Source: Mucilaginibacter kameinonensis
Lineage (GTDB): Bacteria > Bacteroidota > Bacteroidia > Sphingobacteriales > Sphingobacteriaceae
NCBI RefSeq assembly: GCF_003675385.1
Contig: NZ_RCWZ01000005.1
Span: 682,001-746,000 of the forward strand
Length of the DNA: 64,000 nucleotides
Reading direction: 5' to 3'
Shown in pieces: positions 1 to 7,478 of this stretch; position 1 is the first letter of the stretch; each line of letters starts with the position of its first letter. The notes beneath the pieces are model-generated. The model made no database searches and had not been told where the DNA came from. It saw only the letters and a list, made by a program, of their open reading frames with translations. The position numbers were made by a program, and so were the translations under genes.

Positions 1-125
1 AGCGGGCCAAACGAAGCCCTTGTGGCTTCATAGAATGTACCGAAACTAAAAGAGTGAAATCCGTTAAGCCAGCCAATATTTTTATTGCCCCTTGTAGATG
101 CCGGCAAAAAATTGATAGTTTCCAT
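1..125 (-). CDS. pirin family protein, N-terminal part only (runs off window)
   Basis: Reading leftward from an ATG at 125-123 gives 41 codons with no stop before the window edge. The residues include the pirin signature region: an N-terminal RG, then GWLNGFHSFSFGTFYE and a following FGP, which match the pirin pattern W-L-x-S-x-H-T-F-S-F-x-x-Y-Y-D-P...F-G-P. Pirins are cupin-fold, usually metal-binding proteins; bacterial members include quercetinase-like enzymes and redox regulators. The gene lies 56 bp downstream of the nitroreductase on the same strand, so both are probably one transcript driven from the promoter near 850-914. Only the N-terminus is visible, so activity cannot be judged. 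Confidence 0.75.
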   Translation of the reverse strand, partial: METINFLPASTRGNKNIGWLNGFHSFSFGTFYEATRASFGP

Positions 126-181
126 ATTTGTTCAAACTATATTAAAAAGATGCCGGCAATAATAGCCTTACCGGCCATCGT

Positions 182-829
182 CTACTTATAAAGCGTTATT
201 AACTCATACATTGGTTTACGAACTTTCGGCAATTTGAAATTCCAATCGTTCGCCTCATCACGATAACCGATTGCCATCAGCATAGAACTGCGCAGTCCTT
301 TGGATTTAAGGTCGAGGAATTTATCTAATTCCTGTGCATTAAAGCCTTCCATAGGTGTTGCATCTACCTGCTCCAACGCAGCGGCAGCAACGGCGATACC
401 CAGCGCTATATGAGCTTGTTTGGCAGCGTGATGAAAGTTCTCTTCACTGCTAAATTTTGAAAAATAGTTCAATGCGAACTGGCGTTGGCGATCAGAAGTA
501 GTAGATACTGTTCCGCGCTGTTGATTTAAATAATCAAAGACCTTATTAATACGTTCAGGCGTATAATCATCCCAGGGAGCGAAAACGAGTAGGTGAGATG
601 ATTCTACAACCGGCATTTGATTCGCAGCTATCGGCAATATTTGTTTCTTTAATTCGGGGTTGGTAATCACCAGTATTTCATAAGGTTGTAGGCCAATACC
701 TGAGGGTGCCAGTCTTGCAGCTTCAAGGATCCTGTCAATTACATCTTGCGGAACAGCGGCACCGGTCATTCTTTTTGTAGCATAGCGCCAGTTGAGCGCG
801 CTGTTAATATCTAAATTTTCTGTTGTCAT
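182..829 (-). CDS. NAD(P)H-dependent nitroreductase-family oxidoreductase
   Basis: This 215-residue protein belongs to the FMN-dependent nitroreductase family (NfsB-like). Visible family features are the N-terminal RYATKRM segment, the APSGIGLQPYE FMN-contact region near residues 41-51, and the ATPMEGFN motif near residue 157 typical of NfsB relatives. Length fits the family (about 200-220 residues). It probably reduces quinones, nitroaromatics or related electrophiles with NAD(P)H in the cytoplasm. It starts 19 nt downstream of a -7-like element and an FNR-type box (901-914), and is followed on the same strand by a pirin-like gene. The physiological substrate cannot be told from sequence. 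Confidence 0.9.
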   Translation of the reverse strand: MTTENLDINSALNWRYATKRMTGAAVPQDVIDRILEAARLAPSGIGLQPYEILVITNPELKKQILPIAANQMPVVESSHLLVFAPWDDYTPERINKVFDYLNQQRGTVSTTSDRQRQFALNYFSKFSSEENFHHAAKQAHIALGIAVAAAALEQVDATPMEGFNAQELDKFLDLKSKGLRSSMLMAIGYRDEANDWNFKLPKVRKPMYELITLYK

Positions 830-847
830 GATTTAAAAGTTTTGCTA

Positions 848-914
848 TAAAGGTCACGAGCTACAGGCGGCTGCCCATTGATATAAAATAAAAAAGGATA
901 TTGACTTTTATCAA
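848..914 (-). promoter_or_regulatory. FNR-type box and -7 element for the nitroreductase-pirin transcript
   Basis: Read on the minus strand, the box 914-901 is TTGATAAAAGTCAA (one mismatch from a perfect palindrome). TCAA follows 19 nt later (881-878), and a -7-like GACCTTTA ends at 848. The last base of the -7 element is 59.5 nt from the palindrome centre, the same spacing as at three of the other four boxes. The gene starts 19 nt further on. This fits an activator site upstream of RNA polymerase. Confidence 0.7.
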
Positions 915-992
915 TCAATAACCGGAGAATGTTGATGTCGGCAGTTTAAACAGTCATAGCATAAAAGTTATAAAGGCGCACGGGGAAGACTC

Positions 993-1059
993 TTGATAAA
1001 TATCAATGGGCTTTCTTGTTTTTTGTCAATCAGCAATTTTGGCCGGCTACGGAGATTTG
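993..1059 (+). promoter_or_regulatory. FNR-type box and -7 element for the SphA-like gene
   Basis: A perfect palindrome TTGATAAATATCAA lies at 993-1006, TCAA at 1026-1029, and GAGATTTG (7 of 8 fits to TAnnTTTG, ignoring the two free positions) ends at 1059. Palindrome centre to final G is 59.5 nt. The first plausible ATG (1064) is only 5 nt beyond the -7 element, which raises a question about the true translation start. Confidence 0.7.
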
Positions 1060-1063
1060 CGTT

Positions 1064-2134
1064 ATGAAAAACGAAATCAATACAAACGTAAATGACGAAA
1101 ATAAAAAGACCGATGAACCGGTAAAAGCCATTACCGATGCCGAAGCCAGGGTTACGCGCCCCTTGGAAAAGAAAGAAAAGAGCTACAAAGTGCGGTGCAG
1201 GCGACCGTTGCTCTTATTAGCATTTTGTTTATCAACCATCGTAAAAGCATACGCGCAAGATCCGGCACTCCCTCCTACCAATCTCGGCCTTGCAAATATT
1301 TACGATGGCGTGGCAGGCAAACCGGGCTTCATTTACCAGGGATATGCCCAGTATTTCCAGGCCCATCAACTCAATGATGGTTTCGGCAACAATACCCATT
1401 CCGATTTAAAGGTTAACTCGCTTTTACAAATGAACCAATTGATCTATCTTTCACCAGTACGTGTAATGGGCGGCAAACTGGGCTTTACCGTGATTGTACC
1501 TTTTGTTCAGATCTCCTCATCGCGATTAAATAACCAGGCCCAAGCTCCTACTGTTAATCCCGGTGTTTTAGGCGATGTCGTACAGGGAACAGCTGTTCAA
1601 TGGTCAGATAAGAAACTGTTTGGCAAACCTTTTTCGCATCGTGTAGAATTTGACATCAATGTGCCAGTTGGCAGTTACGATAGCCGGTATAATATCAACC
1701 CATCTTCGCATGTATGGGCCTATGGTATTTACCATGCCTTTACACTGATGTTGAATGATCAGATCAGTATAAGTTCAAGAAATCAGTTTAATTATAACAG
1801 CCATTTCATTGGGCAAAAAAGTAAGGCAGGGGCGTATTACAATGGTAATTATTCCATCGATTATTCAATTTTAAAAAGCCTTAAAATTGAAGCAGCCGCT
1901 TATTATTTAACACAATTTAATCAGGATAGTTATGATGGCGGCAGCCATTATTACCAGGGTAAATATGGTATTGATGATACTAAGGAGCGTGTATTTGGAT
2001 ATGGCCCGGGACTGGCTTATTTTGCACCGAACGGTACTTTGATTGAAGCCAAAGTATTTTTTGAAACAGCAGCTAAGAATCGCTTTGAAGGAACCCGTCC
2101 AACACTTCGGATCGCGATTCCGTTATCAAAGTAA
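1064..2134 (+). CDS. SphA/phenol MetA-type outer-membrane protein
   Basis: The product resembles the SphA / putative phenol meta-pathway (Phenol_MetA_deg) outer-membrane family: a predicted exported beta-barrel of about 300 mature residues, with alternating hydrophobic strands such as LGFTVIVPFVQI and a C-terminus TLRIAIPLSK. Members are often called transporters, but function is rarely proven. A clear hydrophobic export segment (RRPLLLLAFCLSTIVKAYAQ) ends near nt 1260. It is preceded by about 40 polar residues if translation begins at 1064. The -7 element ends at 1059, so the mRNA may begin at or after this ATG; a downstream start (TTG 1163 or GTG 1190) would give a normal signal peptide. 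An in-frame start at 1016 lies upstream of the predicted transcript and is unlikely. A terminator follows at 2154. Confidence 0.75.
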   Translation: MKNEINTNVNDENKKTDEPVKAITDAEARVTRPLEKKEKSYKVRCRRPLLLLAFCLSTIVKAYAQDPALPPTNLGLANIYDGVAGKPGFIYQGYAQYFQAHQLNDGFGNNTHSDLKVNSLLQMNQLIYLSPVRVMGGKLGFTVIVPFVQISSSRLNNQAQAPTVNPGVLGDVVQGTAVQWSDKKLFGKPFSHRVEFDINVPVGSYDSRYNINPSSHVWAYGIYHAFTLMLNDQISISSRNQFNYNSHFIGQKSKAGAYYNGNYSIDYSILKSLKIEAAAYYLTQFNQDSYDGGSHYYQGKYGIDDTKERVFGYGPGLAYFAPNGTLIEAKVFFETAAKNRFEGTRPTLRIAIPLSK

Positions 2135-2153
2135 GCCAGACAGTTTAAATGAT

Positions 2154-2177
2154 AAAGCCTCGATATGAGGCTTTTTT
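2154..2177 (+). terminator. intrinsic terminator after the SphA-like gene
   Basis: An 8-bp perfect stem (AAAGCCTC / GAGGCTTT) with a 5-nt loop is followed by a T run, 20 nt after the stop codon. Confidence 0.8.
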
Positions 2178-2216
2178 ATTAGCCTGCACTTCACAATCGG
2201 GCACAAATAACAGCCG

Positions 2217-2283
2217 TTGACAAAAGTCAATGTGATTTCTTAACCCAGGTCAAGTTGCATTTCTGCCCCATAAGACATTTTTG
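2217..2283 (+). promoter_or_regulatory. FNR-type box and -7 element for the esterase gene
   Basis: A perfect palindrome TTGACAAAAGTCAA lies at 2217-2230, TCAA at 2250-2253 (19 nt after the box), and CATTTTTG ends at 2283, 59.5 nt from the palindrome centre. The esterase ATG at 2306 is 23 nt beyond. Confidence 0.7.
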
Positions 2284-2305
2284 CACCATAGAAAAACAGA
2301 AAATT

Positions 2306-3385
2306 ATGAAAACAAAAATGACCCTCAAAGCAGCATTGCTGTTAGGCACTTTAGCAATAGGAACTGAGTTAAAGGCACAATCTACCAACCCTGCATCTGA
2401 TCCTCAAATCGAATCAAACACCAAAGCTTTTTTAAACGTACTTAATTCGGGCGGCGGGAAACCTATCGAAACGCTGTCGCCAAAAGACGCCCGTGCAGTG
2501 TTATCCGGGGCACAAAGTTCTGCAAAAGTTAATCTTTCAGGTATCACCATAGCAAAAAAAACAATCACAGAAGACGGACAGTCCATCAGCATCAATATTG
2601 TCAAACCGGCAAACGCAAAGGGAACACTTCCTGTATTTATGTTTTTCCATGGCGGTGGCTGGGTGTTGGGTGATTTTGATGTCCATAAACGTATGGTTCG
2701 CGACCTTGTTGTTGAATCAGGCGCGGCGGCAGTTTTTGTTAATTACACACCATCACCGGAAGCCCACTACCCCGTAGCCGTTAACCAGGGATATGCCGCT
2801 ACAAAATGGGTTGCAGCACATGGCAAAGAAATCGGTGTCGACGGAAGCAACCTGGCCGTTGTGGGTAACAGCGTAGGCGGCAATATGGCCGCCGTTGTGG
2901 CATTGATGGCCAAAGACAAAAATGGCCCCAAAATCAAACTTCAGGTACTTTACTGGCCGGTAACCGACGCCAATTTTGAAACTGAGTCTTACAATAAATA
3001 CGCAACCGGCAGGTTTCTTTCAAAAAGCATGATGCAGTGGTTCTGGGATAGTTATACATCAGATCCTGAAAAACGCAAAGAAATTTATGCGTCACCACTA
3101 CAGGCTACTGTTGATCAGCTTAAAGGCCTGCCCCCTGCAATTGTTTTAACTGCCGAAAACGACGTTTTAAGGGATGAAGGCGAAGCCTACGCCCGCAAGC
3201 TTGACGAGGCAGGTGTTCGTGTAAGTGCGGTGCGCTACAATGGAATGATCCACGACTGGGGTATGTTAAATGCATTAGCCTACATTCCCGGCACAAGAAG
3301 TGCCATGACCCAGGGAGCAGCTGAACTCAAAAAAGCATTTCAGGCTAAAGCAGCGACGGCCGTATCGCTAACCTCAACCAAGTAA
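2306..3385 (+). CDS. exported alpha/beta hydrolase (HSL/family IV esterase)
   Basis: This 359-residue protein has a signal peptide (MKTKMTLKAALLLGTLAIG..., cleavage likely after KAQ near residue 25) followed by an alpha/beta hydrolase of the hormone-sensitive-lipase type. The oxyanion-hole motif HGGGW is at 115-119. The nucleophile is Ser189 in GNSVG, the acid Asp286 in AENDVLRDEGE, and the base His316 in MIHDWG. It should hydrolyse short-chain carboxyl esters in the periplasm; the substrate is unknown. The start at 2306 was preferred over 2255 because it opens directly on the signal peptide and lies downstream of the predicted promoter. A strong terminator follows. Confidence 0.88.
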   Translation: MKTKMTLKAALLLGTLAIGTELKAQSTNPASDPQIESNTKAFLNVLNSGGGKPIETLSPKDARAVLSGAQSSAKVNLSGITIAKKTITEDGQSISINIVKPANAKGTLPVFMFFHGGGWVLGDFDVHKRMVRDLVVESGAAAVFVNYTPSPEAHYPVAVNQGYAATKWVAAHGKEIGVDGSNLAVVGNSVGGNMAAVVALMAKDKNGPKIKLQVLYWPVTDANFETESYNKYATGRFLSKSMMQWFWDSYTSDPEKRKEIYASPLQATVDQLKGLPPAIVLTAENDVLRDEGEAYARKLDEAGVRVSAVRYNGMIHDWGMLNALAYIPGTRSAMTQGAAELKKAFQAKAATAVSLTSTK

Positions 3386-3427
3386 CATCCTAATCCCTTA
3401 TTACCTGCTGATTAATAATCAGCTTGG

Positions 3428-3463
3428 ATGCCCGGTTTGCTTATGCTTTCCGGGCATTTTTTT
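3428..3463 (+). terminator. intrinsic terminator after the esterase gene
   Basis: An 8-bp stem ATGCCCGG / CCGGGCAT (3428-3435 and 3450-3457) with a 14-nt loop is followed by seven Ts (3457-3463), 43 nt after the stop. In the rest of the 3386-3695 gap I see only the next FNR-type promoter. Confidence 0.85.
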
Positions 3464-3597
3464 GTGCCGAATAATCACGTCCTGTTTCAATTTCACCCAA
3501 ACTTGAATTTGAGCATTTTAGATTTCTTTTAAAGCATTTTTTGAAAAATGGTTAATTTATCAAATTCCTAATTTCCAACTATATAGAAGAAAACGCA

Positions 3598-3664
3598 TTG
3601 ATAAATATCAACGCGTTTTTTTATTTCATATCAATGTGCAGGCAAGCCCATTGTATGACCTTTG
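3598..3664 (+). promoter_or_regulatory. FNR-type box and -7 element for the SDR gene
   Basis: A perfect palindrome TTGATAAATATCAA lies at 3598-3611, identical to the one at 993. TCAA follows at 3631-3634 and GACCTTTG ends at 3664, 59.5 nt from the palindrome centre. The sequence TGACCTTT of this -7 region is shared exactly with the nitroreductase promoter. The SDR starts 32 nt downstream. Confidence 0.72.
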
Positions 3665-3695
3665 AAATATCAAAAACAACAAAAAACTTAAGAAA

Positions 3696-4553
3696 ATGTC
3701 ACAGATAGTATTCATCACAGGAACAAGCTCAGGCTTCGGAAAATTAACTACAGAAACCCTTTCAAAAGCTGGCTATACAGTTATAGCAGGAATGCGTGAT
3801 ATCGACGGAAAGAACGCAGAAGTAGCCAACCAATTGTCACAGTTATCAAATGTAGATGTGGTTGAGATCGACATCACTAAAGACGAATCGGTTAAAAATG
3901 CCTTTGCAAATATGATCGCTAAATACGGCAGGATAGACGTATTGGTAAACAATGCGGCCGTTGCCGGTTTTGGTTTATTGGAGGCCTATAGTTTAGACCG
4001 GATCCGCCAAATGTTCGAAGTAAACTTTTACGGTGTTATCCGCACTTACCAGGCCGTATTACCAGCCATGAGGGCCGCAGGTAAAGGTTTGATCATCAAT
4101 ATTACTTCTGGTGCAAGCGGCCATACTATGCCATTTATGATCCCATACCTGGCTTCAAAATTCGGTGTTGAAAGCATCACCGAAGGTTTACAGGACGAAC
4201 TGGCAGAATTTGGTATTGAGAACGTAAGCATCCAACCGGGCGTATATCCAACAGAGATGAACACTGGTCAAAAACAAGGTATTAATTCAGACAAAGCCGA
4301 TATTACAGAGGCTTATGGAGATACTGCTACTCAAAAATTCAATGCCATCGGAACAGCCCTTTTTGGTAAAATGCAACAATTCAACATGGATCCGCAGGTT
4401 ATTGCCAATGGCATCCTGGAACTTATAGAAATGCCGGCAGGTACACGTCCGCTTCGTAAACCACTTGATGCCATAGCTCAAGGCACCGATATTGAGTTTA
4501 TCGAATCGAGAGCTGCTATTAAAGCAAAATGGCTGGAAAAATATTCTGCATAA
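3696..4553 (+). CDS. short-chain dehydrogenase/reductase (classical SDR)
   Basis: This 285-residue cytoplasmic Rossmann-fold oxidoreductase has all classical SDR landmarks: the cofactor motif TGTSSGFG at 8-15, NNAA at 85-88, and the catalytic set Ser138, Tyr151 and Lys155 (YLASK). No strong acidic residue is seen at the end of beta2 (GMRD), so cofactor preference is not obvious. It probably reduces a carbonyl group of an unknown substrate. It has its own FNR-type promoter, so it appears co-regulated with the nitroreductase and esterase. A large palindrome follows at 4637. Confidence 0.9.
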   Translation: MSQIVFITGTSSGFGKLTTETLSKAGYTVIAGMRDIDGKNAEVANQLSQLSNVDVVEIDITKDESVKNAFANMIAKYGRIDVLVNNAAVAGFGLLEAYSLDRIRQMFEVNFYGVIRTYQAVLPAMRAAGKGLIINITSGASGHTMPFMIPYLASKFGVESITEGLQDELAEFGIENVSIQPGVYPTEMNTGQKQGINSDKADITEAYGDTATQKFNAIGTALFGKMQQFNMDPQVIANGILELIEMPAGTRPLRKPLDAIAQGTDIEFIESRAAIKAKWLEKYSA

Positions 4554-4636
4554 AAGCATCGTTTAAAAACGATTCATAAAGCCGGTATATCCACAACATC
4601 ATTGCTTATTCCTGTCCATTACAAGTTGTAGATCCA

Positions 4637-4667
4637 GACTTACGAAGTTTTAAAAACTTCGTAAGTC
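4637..4667. repeat. perfect 31-nt palindrome (possible REP-like element)
   Basis: The arms GACTTACGAAGTTTT and AAAACTTCGTAAGTC are perfect 15-bp complements around a single A. No T run follows, so it does not look like a standard terminator, although it lies 84 nt after the SDR stop. It may be an interspersed extragenic palindrome or an mRNA 3' stabiliser. Copy number elsewhere in the genome would decide. Confidence 0.6.
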
Positions 4668-4780
4668 TTAGCCCGCTTGTCATACCACCTTCAGACACCC
4701 CGGCTTCTACTTACTCACAATGACGCTTTTTAGACAGCGTCCGAGAATCAAAATATATAATCCTTCATAAAAATTAAATA

Positions 4781-5797
4781 ATGAAAACATCTAATCATAC
4801 CAGGCTATCATATGTAGTAAGGGTAGCTTTAATAACTGTATCCTTTATATCTTCCCTTGCTTTGAACAAAGCAAAAGCACAAGCCCCGGGAATTATTGGC
4901 ATCGATCACGTAGGCATCAATGTGCCGGACATGGATCAGGCCATCAAATTTTTTCATGATATGTTCGGCTTTACCCCAGTTACAAAATTAGGCCCCTTCC
5001 CTATGGATGCGAACTGGAAAAGCAAATTCCACATACATGAAAACGCCAACCAGGTAGAATTGGTGATGATGCGTGCCGGCGATGGCTCAAACATTGAATT
5101 GTTTACTTATAACCCCAATGCAGGCAGTCAGCAACAACCATACAGGGACGATTTGAGCGCTACACACTTTTCACTGTATACCAGTGATATCAATGCGACA
5201 AAAAGTTTCCTTGAATCAAAAGGTATTAAATTCGTATCCGATATTAATTCGGGAGCCGGCGATACAGAAGGCGAAAAATGGGTTTACTTTGAAACACCCT
5301 GGGGAGCAACCATCGAACTGAACAGTTATCCTCACGGTAAAGGTTATGAAAAAAACAACCCTCAAGTAAGGTTGTGGTCGCCTAAGGACAATGTATCAAC
5401 AGTAGCGCTAACAACAGAAACAATTAGTCCGGCACAGCTTAGCCAACTGGCCAAACAACACCTCCAGGTTTGGAATGATCATGACCAAACTACCCGTCTT
5501 AAAGAAATGCAAACTACGTATACCGCTGATATAGCTTTCTTTGACGCGGATCAGACATCTGTGGGATACAAGGGAATGAACAATTTTATCGAGCACCTGC
5601 TTACCACAAATAAAGGTTTCAAATTCAGTTTAGCTAAGATCAGCGCAAACCATAATATTGTGCGGTTATACTGGAACTTCGGCCCCGCTGTCAAACCAGC
5701 GCTAATTTCCGGAATGGATTTGATCATTGTTGAAAACGGCAAAATAAAATCACTGAGCGCATTCCTGGATCATCTTCCTGCAAAAAGCATTAAGTAA
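4781..5797 (+). CDS. exported VOC (glyoxalase-like) domain fused to SnoaL/NTF2-like domain
   Basis: The 338-residue product has an N-terminal signal peptide ending near residue 34 (NKAKAQ). A vicinal-oxygen-chelate domain spans about 37-190, beginning IIGIDHVGINVPDMDQAIKF, with candidate metal ligands in IDHVG, VELVMM and TIELNSY. An NTF2/SnoaL-like domain spans about 210-335 (QLAKQHLQVWNDHDQ...YKGMNNFIEHLL). VOC proteins are usually cytoplasmic lyases, isomerases or dioxygenases; an exported fusion with a SnoaL domain is less usual. It follows the SDR by 227 bp with a palindrome between, and no FNR-type box is visible upstream. The activity is unknown. Confidence 0.8.
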   Translation: MKTSNHTRLSYVVRVALITVSFISSLALNKAKAQAPGIIGIDHVGINVPDMDQAIKFFHDMFGFTPVTKLGPFPMDANWKSKFHIHENANQVELVMMRAGDGSNIELFTYNPNAGSQQQPYRDDLSATHFSLYTSDINATKSFLESKGIKFVSDINSGAGDTEGEKWVYFETPWGATIELNSYPHGKGYEKNNPQVRLWSPKDNVSTVALTTETISPAQLSQLAKQHLQVWNDHDQTTRLKEMQTTYTADIAFFDADQTSVGYKGMNNFIEHLLTTNKGFKFSLAKISANHNIVRLYWNFGPAVKPALISGMDLIIVENGKIKSLSAFLDHLPAKSIK

Positions 5798-5877
5798 TTA
5801 TTCGGTTGGATAACGTTATGAAAGGGTAATCGAAAATGTTGTCCAGTTTTTAAATTGATACCCTTTTATTAAATGAA

Positions 5878-5907
5878 AGACCTCGGAGCATAGCTCTGAG
5901 GTCCTTT
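5878..5907. terminator. bidirectional hairpin terminator between convergent genes
   Basis: The stem GACCTCGGAGC / GCTCTGAGGTC (one mismatch) with a 3-nt loop is flanked by A/T on both sides (AAAGA before, CTTT after). It lies between the convergent VOC and Crp/Fnr genes. Confidence 0.65.
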
Positions 5908-5973
5908 ACTATCATATGCTATTTATAATGCAACTACATTACACGGCACAATTACTCATACAGGCAGCGGCAG

Positions 5974-6666
5974 TTAAAGGTTATTTTTTCGGATCCGGCT
6001 TATTGTTTCCGGTTTAACGCCCAGGTAACAGGCAAGCATATTTTGTGAAAACCGCCTTGAGTATTGTGGCTCGGATTTGAGCAGATCATAATACCGCTCT
6101 TCTGCGGTCATACTGAGCGCGGCATTAATCCTTTTTTGATTATAGATCAGTTGTTGTTTTTGATACTCAGAAAACATTTGAGCGAATGCGGGTACAGCTC
6201 CCATCAATAGCTCAATTTGCGATCGGTTGAGCATCAGCAGTTCTGTATCTTCCATCATTTCAATATGATATACTGAGCATTCATTTTGATTGAAACTTGC
6301 CTGATCGGTTATCCAGTTATTTTCTAATCCGAAGGCGACAATGGATTCCTGTCCGCGTTCGTTAATGGAAAACATGCGGGTTGATCCCTTAATGATAAAA
6401 CCGATGTGTTTACAAAAATCACCCTCCTGCAAAAAATACTGGCGCTTTCTCAGTTTTTTAAGTTTTACTGATTCCACGATCAATGTTTTTTGCTGATCGG
6501 TAAGCGACATGCCCGACATTCCTGTAATATATTTGAATAACGCCCAATGGGCCGGCCCGGCAAGTGTTCGTACAGCGGACTCCCTGGGCATGCGGTAGTT
6601 AACATTCTCGACAACATTGGAACCCGTTTCTGAAGTGTTTTGGCTTGGAATATTGTTAGCGTACAT
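5974..6666 (-). CDS. Crp/Fnr-family transcription regulator
   Basis: The 230-residue protein has a cyclic-nucleotide-binding-like beta-roll (about 45-155; FLQEGDFCKHIGFIIKGSTRMFS) and a C-terminal winged HTH (SQNMLACYLGVKPETISRIRK). The recognition helix shows Glu220, Ser223 and Arg224 in ETISR, the ExxSR arrangement by which E. coli FNR reads TTGAT half-sites. Only three cysteines are present (85, 130, 213) and none forms the N-terminal cluster of oxygen-sensing FNR, so the signal is not an FNR-type Fe-S cluster. The first 40 residues are poorly conserved-looking; Met26 is an alternative start. It is the likely cognate regulator of the five FNR-type boxes around it. Confidence 0.88.
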   Translation of the reverse strand: MYANNIPSQNTSETGSNVVENVNYRMPRESAVRTLAGPAHWALFKYITGMSGMSLTDQQKTLIVESVKLKKLRKRQYFLQEGDFCKHIGFIIKGSTRMFSINERGQESIVAFGLENNWITDQASFNQNECSVYHIEMMEDTELLMLNRSQIELLMGAVPAFAQMFSEYQKQQLIYNQKRINAALSMTAEERYYDLLKSEPQYSRRFSQNMLACYLGVKPETISRIRKNNL

Positions 6667-6839
6667 ACGATGTCTGTTTGATTGTACAGGCTATGCCAAA
6701 AAAAAGCCCAATATCTACACTTCTTAAAATCAGCCACTTAAAAATATCGCAATCAAAAACATACCGAAATGTCGAAAATCCCCGAAATCACAACAACCAA
6801 AATACCGGTAACAAAGTACGGGGCCGAAACGGCGAAGCA

Positions 6840-6905
6840 TTGACAAATGTCAACAGCGTTTTTTAGTGTAAATCAATGGGATGGTGATGAAGCCTTACTA
6901 TTTTG
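6840..6905 (+). promoter_or_regulatory. FNR-type box and -7 element between the regulator and the membrane protein gene
   Basis: A near-perfect palindrome TTGACAAATGTCAA lies at 6840-6853 (symmetric except the two central bases). TCAA follows at 6873-6876 and a TATTTTG element ends at 6905, 58.5 nt from the centre. The downstream elements are present only rightward, toward the gene at 7026; leftward toward the regulator I find no TCAA at the matching place. The leader to 7026 would be about 115 nt. The rest of the 6667-7025 gap shows nothing else clear. Confidence 0.65.
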
Positions 6906-7025
6906 CACTTCAGATCCCACGAAGTTATTCACCATAACGTTGTGGGCAAAACATGCATAGCAAAGCATTTACAGCATATTGCCGTGAATGCACCAAACGC
7001 TTTTAATATTTAAGAACAATCAAAC

Positions 7026-7478
7026 ATGAAACCTAACAAAGCCCTGGTAATGGCCGGATTTACAGCGATTACCTTAAACACAATAATGCTTAAGCTTGCT
7101 AAAGCTTTCGGTATTAAAGCCGAAAGCGGTGGCTTGTTAAAGTTAGCATTGAGAATGCTAACTGGTTCCTTTAGCAGCGTACCTTTTATTAAAACAGATT
7201 GGTTTTGGATCCTGTTTCATTTTGCAACCGGGGCAGTTATGGTTGTTATTTACCCTGCCTTCTTTGGCAGGCTACCTCTGTCTACATTTATCAAGGGGCT
7301 ATTATTTTCGCTATTTCCATGGGTTATCAACGGCATCATTGTTTTGCCTTTATTAAATCAGGGATTGTTTGGCTTAAGGGCACTTCCCATATCTGGTGTT
7401 TTCTACTTTTTTCTTGCTAACCTTTTGTTTGGCTTTACTTTGAGCTATTTGTATAAGGTGTTTACCAGGTCAAACTAA
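7026..7478 (+). CDS. small polytopic membrane protein of unknown function
   Basis: The 150-residue protein has about four hydrophobic segments: near 5-25, 58-80 (WFWILFHFATGAVMVVIYPAF), 88-108 and 122-146. I do not recognise catalytic or binding motifs; it may belong to one of the DUF membrane families found beside oxidoreductases. Its upstream region carries an FNR-type box with correctly spaced downstream elements, so it is probably part of the same regulon as the nitroreductase, esterase and SDR. A terminator follows about 100 nt after the stop. Confidence 0.75.
   Translation: MKPNKALVMAGFTAITLNTIMLKLAKAFGIKAESGGLLKLALRMLTGSFSSVPFIKTDWFWILFHFATGAVMVVIYPAFFGRLPLSTFIKGLLFSLFPWVINGIIVLPLLNQGLFGLRALPISGVFYFFLANLLFGFTLSYLYKVFTRSN

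Noticed and set aside
4554..4780. Sixth FNR-type box before the VOC-SnoaL gene
   Set aside because: No TTGAY...RTCAA palindrome or TCAA/TTTG spacing is present; only the unrelated 31-nt palindrome is found.
6678..6866. 62-codon plus-strand frame in front of the Crp/Fnr gene
   Set aside because: It covers the FNR-type box and the regulator's promoter region, has biased low-complexity composition (many Asn and Lys) and no family resemblance.
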